DNA of 64,000 nt. Source: Pseudorhodoferax soli (lineage in GTDB: Bacteria; Pseudomonadota; Gammaproteobacteria; Burkholderiales; Burkholderiaceae_C). This document shows positions 63,796 through 64,000 of this stretch, in pieces (within the stretch, counting starts at the first letter, position 1; the number at the start of each line of letters is the position of its first letter). The notes under the pieces are model-generated. The model was given only the letters and a program-made list of their open reading frames with translations, made no database searches and had not been told where the DNA came from. The position numbers and the translations under genes are program-made. The stretch lies in NCBI RefSeq assembly GCF_003337555.1, contig NZ_QPJK01000002.1:496001-560000 (forward strand), in the 5' to 3' direction.

Positions 63796-64000
63796 ATGCG
63801 GGCCTGGCTGCTCCTGAGCACTTTGCTGGTGCTGGCCTGTACGCGCGCCGATGCCCAGAAGGTCGGCGAGGTCGACACGGCCTTCCAGTGGCTGGGGCCC
63901 AACCACAAGATCGTGGTCGATGCCTACGACGACCCGCGCGTGCAGGGCGTGACCTGCTACGTCTCGCGCGCGCGCACGGGCGGCATCAAGGGCGCCGTGG
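63796..64000 (+). CDS. creA: CreA family protein, 5' part
   Basis: 68 residues before the window ends. Signal peptide MRAWLLLSTLLVLACTRADA, then QKVGEVDTAFQWLGPNHKIVVDAYDDPRVQGVTCYVSRARTGGIKGA (split in family style), the CreA pattern. CreA-like proteins are periplasmic with unknown function. The Cys at about residue 15 in VLACT could be a lipobox Cys (LVLAC), so it may be a lipoprotein. It starts 4 bases after minE. Confidence 0.85.
   Translation, partial: MRAWLLLSTLLVLACTRADAQKVGEVDTAFQWLGPNHKIVVDAYDDPRVQGVTCYVSRARTGGIKGAV

Overview
The window is GC-rich DNA of about 68-70 % G+C by impression, densely coding, with many 1-4 nt stop/start overlaps. It comes from a betaproteobacterium, most likely Burkholderiales/Comamonadaceae. 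The grounds are a tal-pgi block divergent from zwf-hexR, a Bug-type receptor, a classical 16-strand-type porin ending in Phe, a paired cphA'/cphA cyanophycin locus, a gspC divergent from gspGHIJKLMNDEF, and minCDE. The genus cannot be fixed from this sequence alone. No tRNA, rRNA, IS element, prophage or CRISPR array was found.

Layout. 1-1.3 kb: 3' end of mrdA (PBP2) and a small unknown gene. 1.6-4.5 kb: arsenic resistance operon arsR-arsB-arsC-arsH with an operator-like dyad. 4.5-5.2 kb: a gene-poor stretch with one doubtful small ORF. 5.2-6.8 kb: an orphan PvdE/SyrD-type ABC exporter. 7.0-9.3 kb: groES-groEL with CIRCE, promoter and a bidirectional terminator. 9.3-15 kb: tal-pgi-FHA protein divergent from zwf-hexR, with a HexR-like palindrome between them. 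15.1-18.2 kb: amidase, Bug receptor and a DUF4286-like protein. 18.2-26.6 kb: a peptide-type ABC importer operon with two binding proteins and an embedded M20 amidohydrolase. 26.7-28.6 kb: DUF3047 lipoprotein and porin. 28.9-30.0 kb: coq7 and an OsmC protein. About 30.1 kb: a candidate small RNA. 30.3-33.2 kb: ilvA and two cobalamin genes, cobS and cobC. 33.2-44.2 kb: a complete type II secretion gene set (C,G-N,D,E,F), followed by a cytosolic 5'-nucleotidase. 45.2-53.3 kb: SDR, FMO, BASS transporter, epimerase, a YddA-type ABC protein, and an NTF2-FAD monooxygenase behind a long perfect dyad. 53.3-54.0 kb: a low-complexity unknown protein. 54.1-61.8 kb: cyanophycin locus (DUF1854, ABC transporter, cphA', cphA). 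61.9-64 kb: minC-minD-minE and the start of creA.

How the parts fit. The central-carbon block (Pgi, transaldolase, G6P dehydrogenase) sits with its probable repressor HexR and one HexR-type site, so it looks self-regulated. The secretion genes form one long translationally coupled unit. The cyanophycin locus pairs an intact synthetase with a paralogue whose Mur-ligase P-loop is lost, and divergently carries an ABC exporter-like protein plus its DUF1854 partner. The most novel-looking items are the candidate sRNA with two tandem hairpins at 30.11-30.20 kb, the 13-bp dyad with a sigma-54-like element before the NTF2-FAD monooxygenase, the two-receptor peptide/M20 operon, and several genes with no recognisable family.
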